24,315 nucleotides of DNA from Alphaproteobacteria bacterium (GTDB lineage Bacteria > Pseudomonadota > Alphaproteobacteria > UBA9219): assembly GCA_028693775.1 (NCBI GenBank), contig JAQUUS010000001.1, forward strand, positions 1-24,315, written 5' to 3'. Numbering within the stretch: the stretch's first letter is position 1; each line of letters starts with the position of its first letter. Below the pieces are notes generated by a model. The model was not told the DNA's origin, ran no database searches, and worked only from the letters and a program-made list of their open reading frames with translations. Positions 23,962-24,315 of this stretch are shown piece after piece. A program made the translations under genes and the position numbers.

Positions 23962-24252
23962 TCATTTTAGTGAAAATTCGTTTTTAAATGCCGCACACGT
24001 TTTTCGTCTCTCGACATATTCCTCGACTTCGGTACAGCCAACACACAGGACATTTGCCGCAACGAAGGTTACGGCCACTGTCACCGCTGCCAGCTGCGCA
24101 GGCACGCCGCCCACAACGGCTGCGCCCCCGAGCGCTATTCCGAAAATAATTTGCTTGGATGCAGCCGCTTTGAGCGCCCTGATGGACTGACGCCGCGAGA
24201 GAGCCGCTCCGGCCTCACGATAAACGCTTATTGCATGTTTGACGTTGTTCAT
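23962..24252 (-). CDS. Small membrane protein with one hairpin module
   Basis: I do not recognise this family. ATG at 24252 gives 96 residues and has AAGGGG about seven bases upstream; an in-frame start at 24279 would overlap the preceding gene. A basic amphipathic N-terminus (about 1-33) is followed by two hydrophobic helices (35-48 and 52-74) joined by GGVP. A charged C-terminal tail follows (EVEEYVERRK). The second helix and tail align with the first module of the next protein: G49, P51, A55, A65, N67, V71, E77, E81 and R83 match at an offset of one. The holin-like shape is suggestive only. The gene lies 12 bases after the partial gene at the window edge and 10 bases before the next start. 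Confidence 0.7.
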   Translation of the reverse strand: MNNVKHAISVYREAGAALSRRQSIRALKAAASKQIIFGIALGGAAVVGGVPAQLAAVTVAVTFVAANVLCVGCTEVEEYVERRKTCAAFKNEFSLK

Positions 24253-24263
24253 GGACGTCCCCT

Positions 24264-24315
24264 TTATTTCAATCCGCACTCTTTGCGAGCGGCCTTGGCT
24301 GCTGCGCGGCGTTCC
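24264..24315 (-). CDS. C-terminal end of an upstream gene of the same operon
   Basis: An open frame enters from the right edge and ends at TAA (24264-24266). The 16 visible complete residues are ERRAAAKAARKECGLK, rich in alanine and basic residues. The ribosome binding site of the following gene starts right behind the stop, which supports a real gene end in an operon. Nothing can be said of its function. Confidence 0.45.
   Translation of the reverse strand, partial: ERRAAAKAARKECGLK

Overview
The window looks like part of the chromosome of an alphaproteobacterium. The evidence is a DUF2336-like gene fragment at the left edge, the style of the ribosomal proteins (long S14 without zinc cysteines, the L3 and S10 sequences, EF-Tu starting with a PHCNIGTIGHVDHGKT-type segment) and strong purine-rich ribosome binding sites. 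The family or genus cannot be fixed from the sequence alone. Base composition is moderately GC-rich, except for one strikingly AT-rich island at about 2540-2810.

Left flank (1-2820). The end of a DUF2336-like gene, dapA (lysine and cell-wall precursor synthesis) and an unrecognised 143-residue protein all read rightwards. Each ends in a hairpin terminator built on the same CCTTCCGG-type stem. A leftward orphan IS630-type helix-turn-helix gene follows, without its catalytic half. Paired repeats span its start codon, and the AT-rich island lies upstream of it.

Centre (2822-17260). This is one long leftward block of translation genes, in transcription order: rpsL-rpsG-fusA-tuf (str), then rpsJ-rplC-rplD-rplW-rplB-rpsS-rplV-rpsC-rplP-rpmC-rpsQ (S10), then rplN-rplX-rplE-rpsN-rpsH-rplF-rplR-rpsE-rpmD-rplO (spc). 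All usual members up to rplO are present, intact and tightly packed. Many stop codons are built into the ribosome binding site of the next gene. The block ends at a strong terminator right after rplO, so secY, adk, rpsM, rpsK, rpoA and rplQ do not follow. It begins at rpsL with no rpoB/rpoC before it. A terminator-like hairpin lies only about 40 bases before rpsL, which suggests attenuation of the whole block.

Right flank (17261-24315). A rightward PAP2-family membrane phosphatase faces a leftward 418-residue protein of unknown function. Next is polA (DNA polymerase I), whose reading frame is broken at a canonical slippery heptamer, A AAA AAC; the two frames together encode a complete 940-residue enzyme. 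The window ends in a leftward operon of unknown genes: a lysine/arginine/alanine-rich C-terminus (partial), a 96-residue protein with one two-helix membrane hairpin, a 195-residue protein with two tandem copies of a related hairpin, and a 271-residue soluble-looking protein.

The observations I rate highest are the polA frameshift site, the duplicated membrane-hairpin module shared by two neighbouring unknown genes, the possible attenuator ahead of the str operon, and the truncated spc operon next to a transposase relic.
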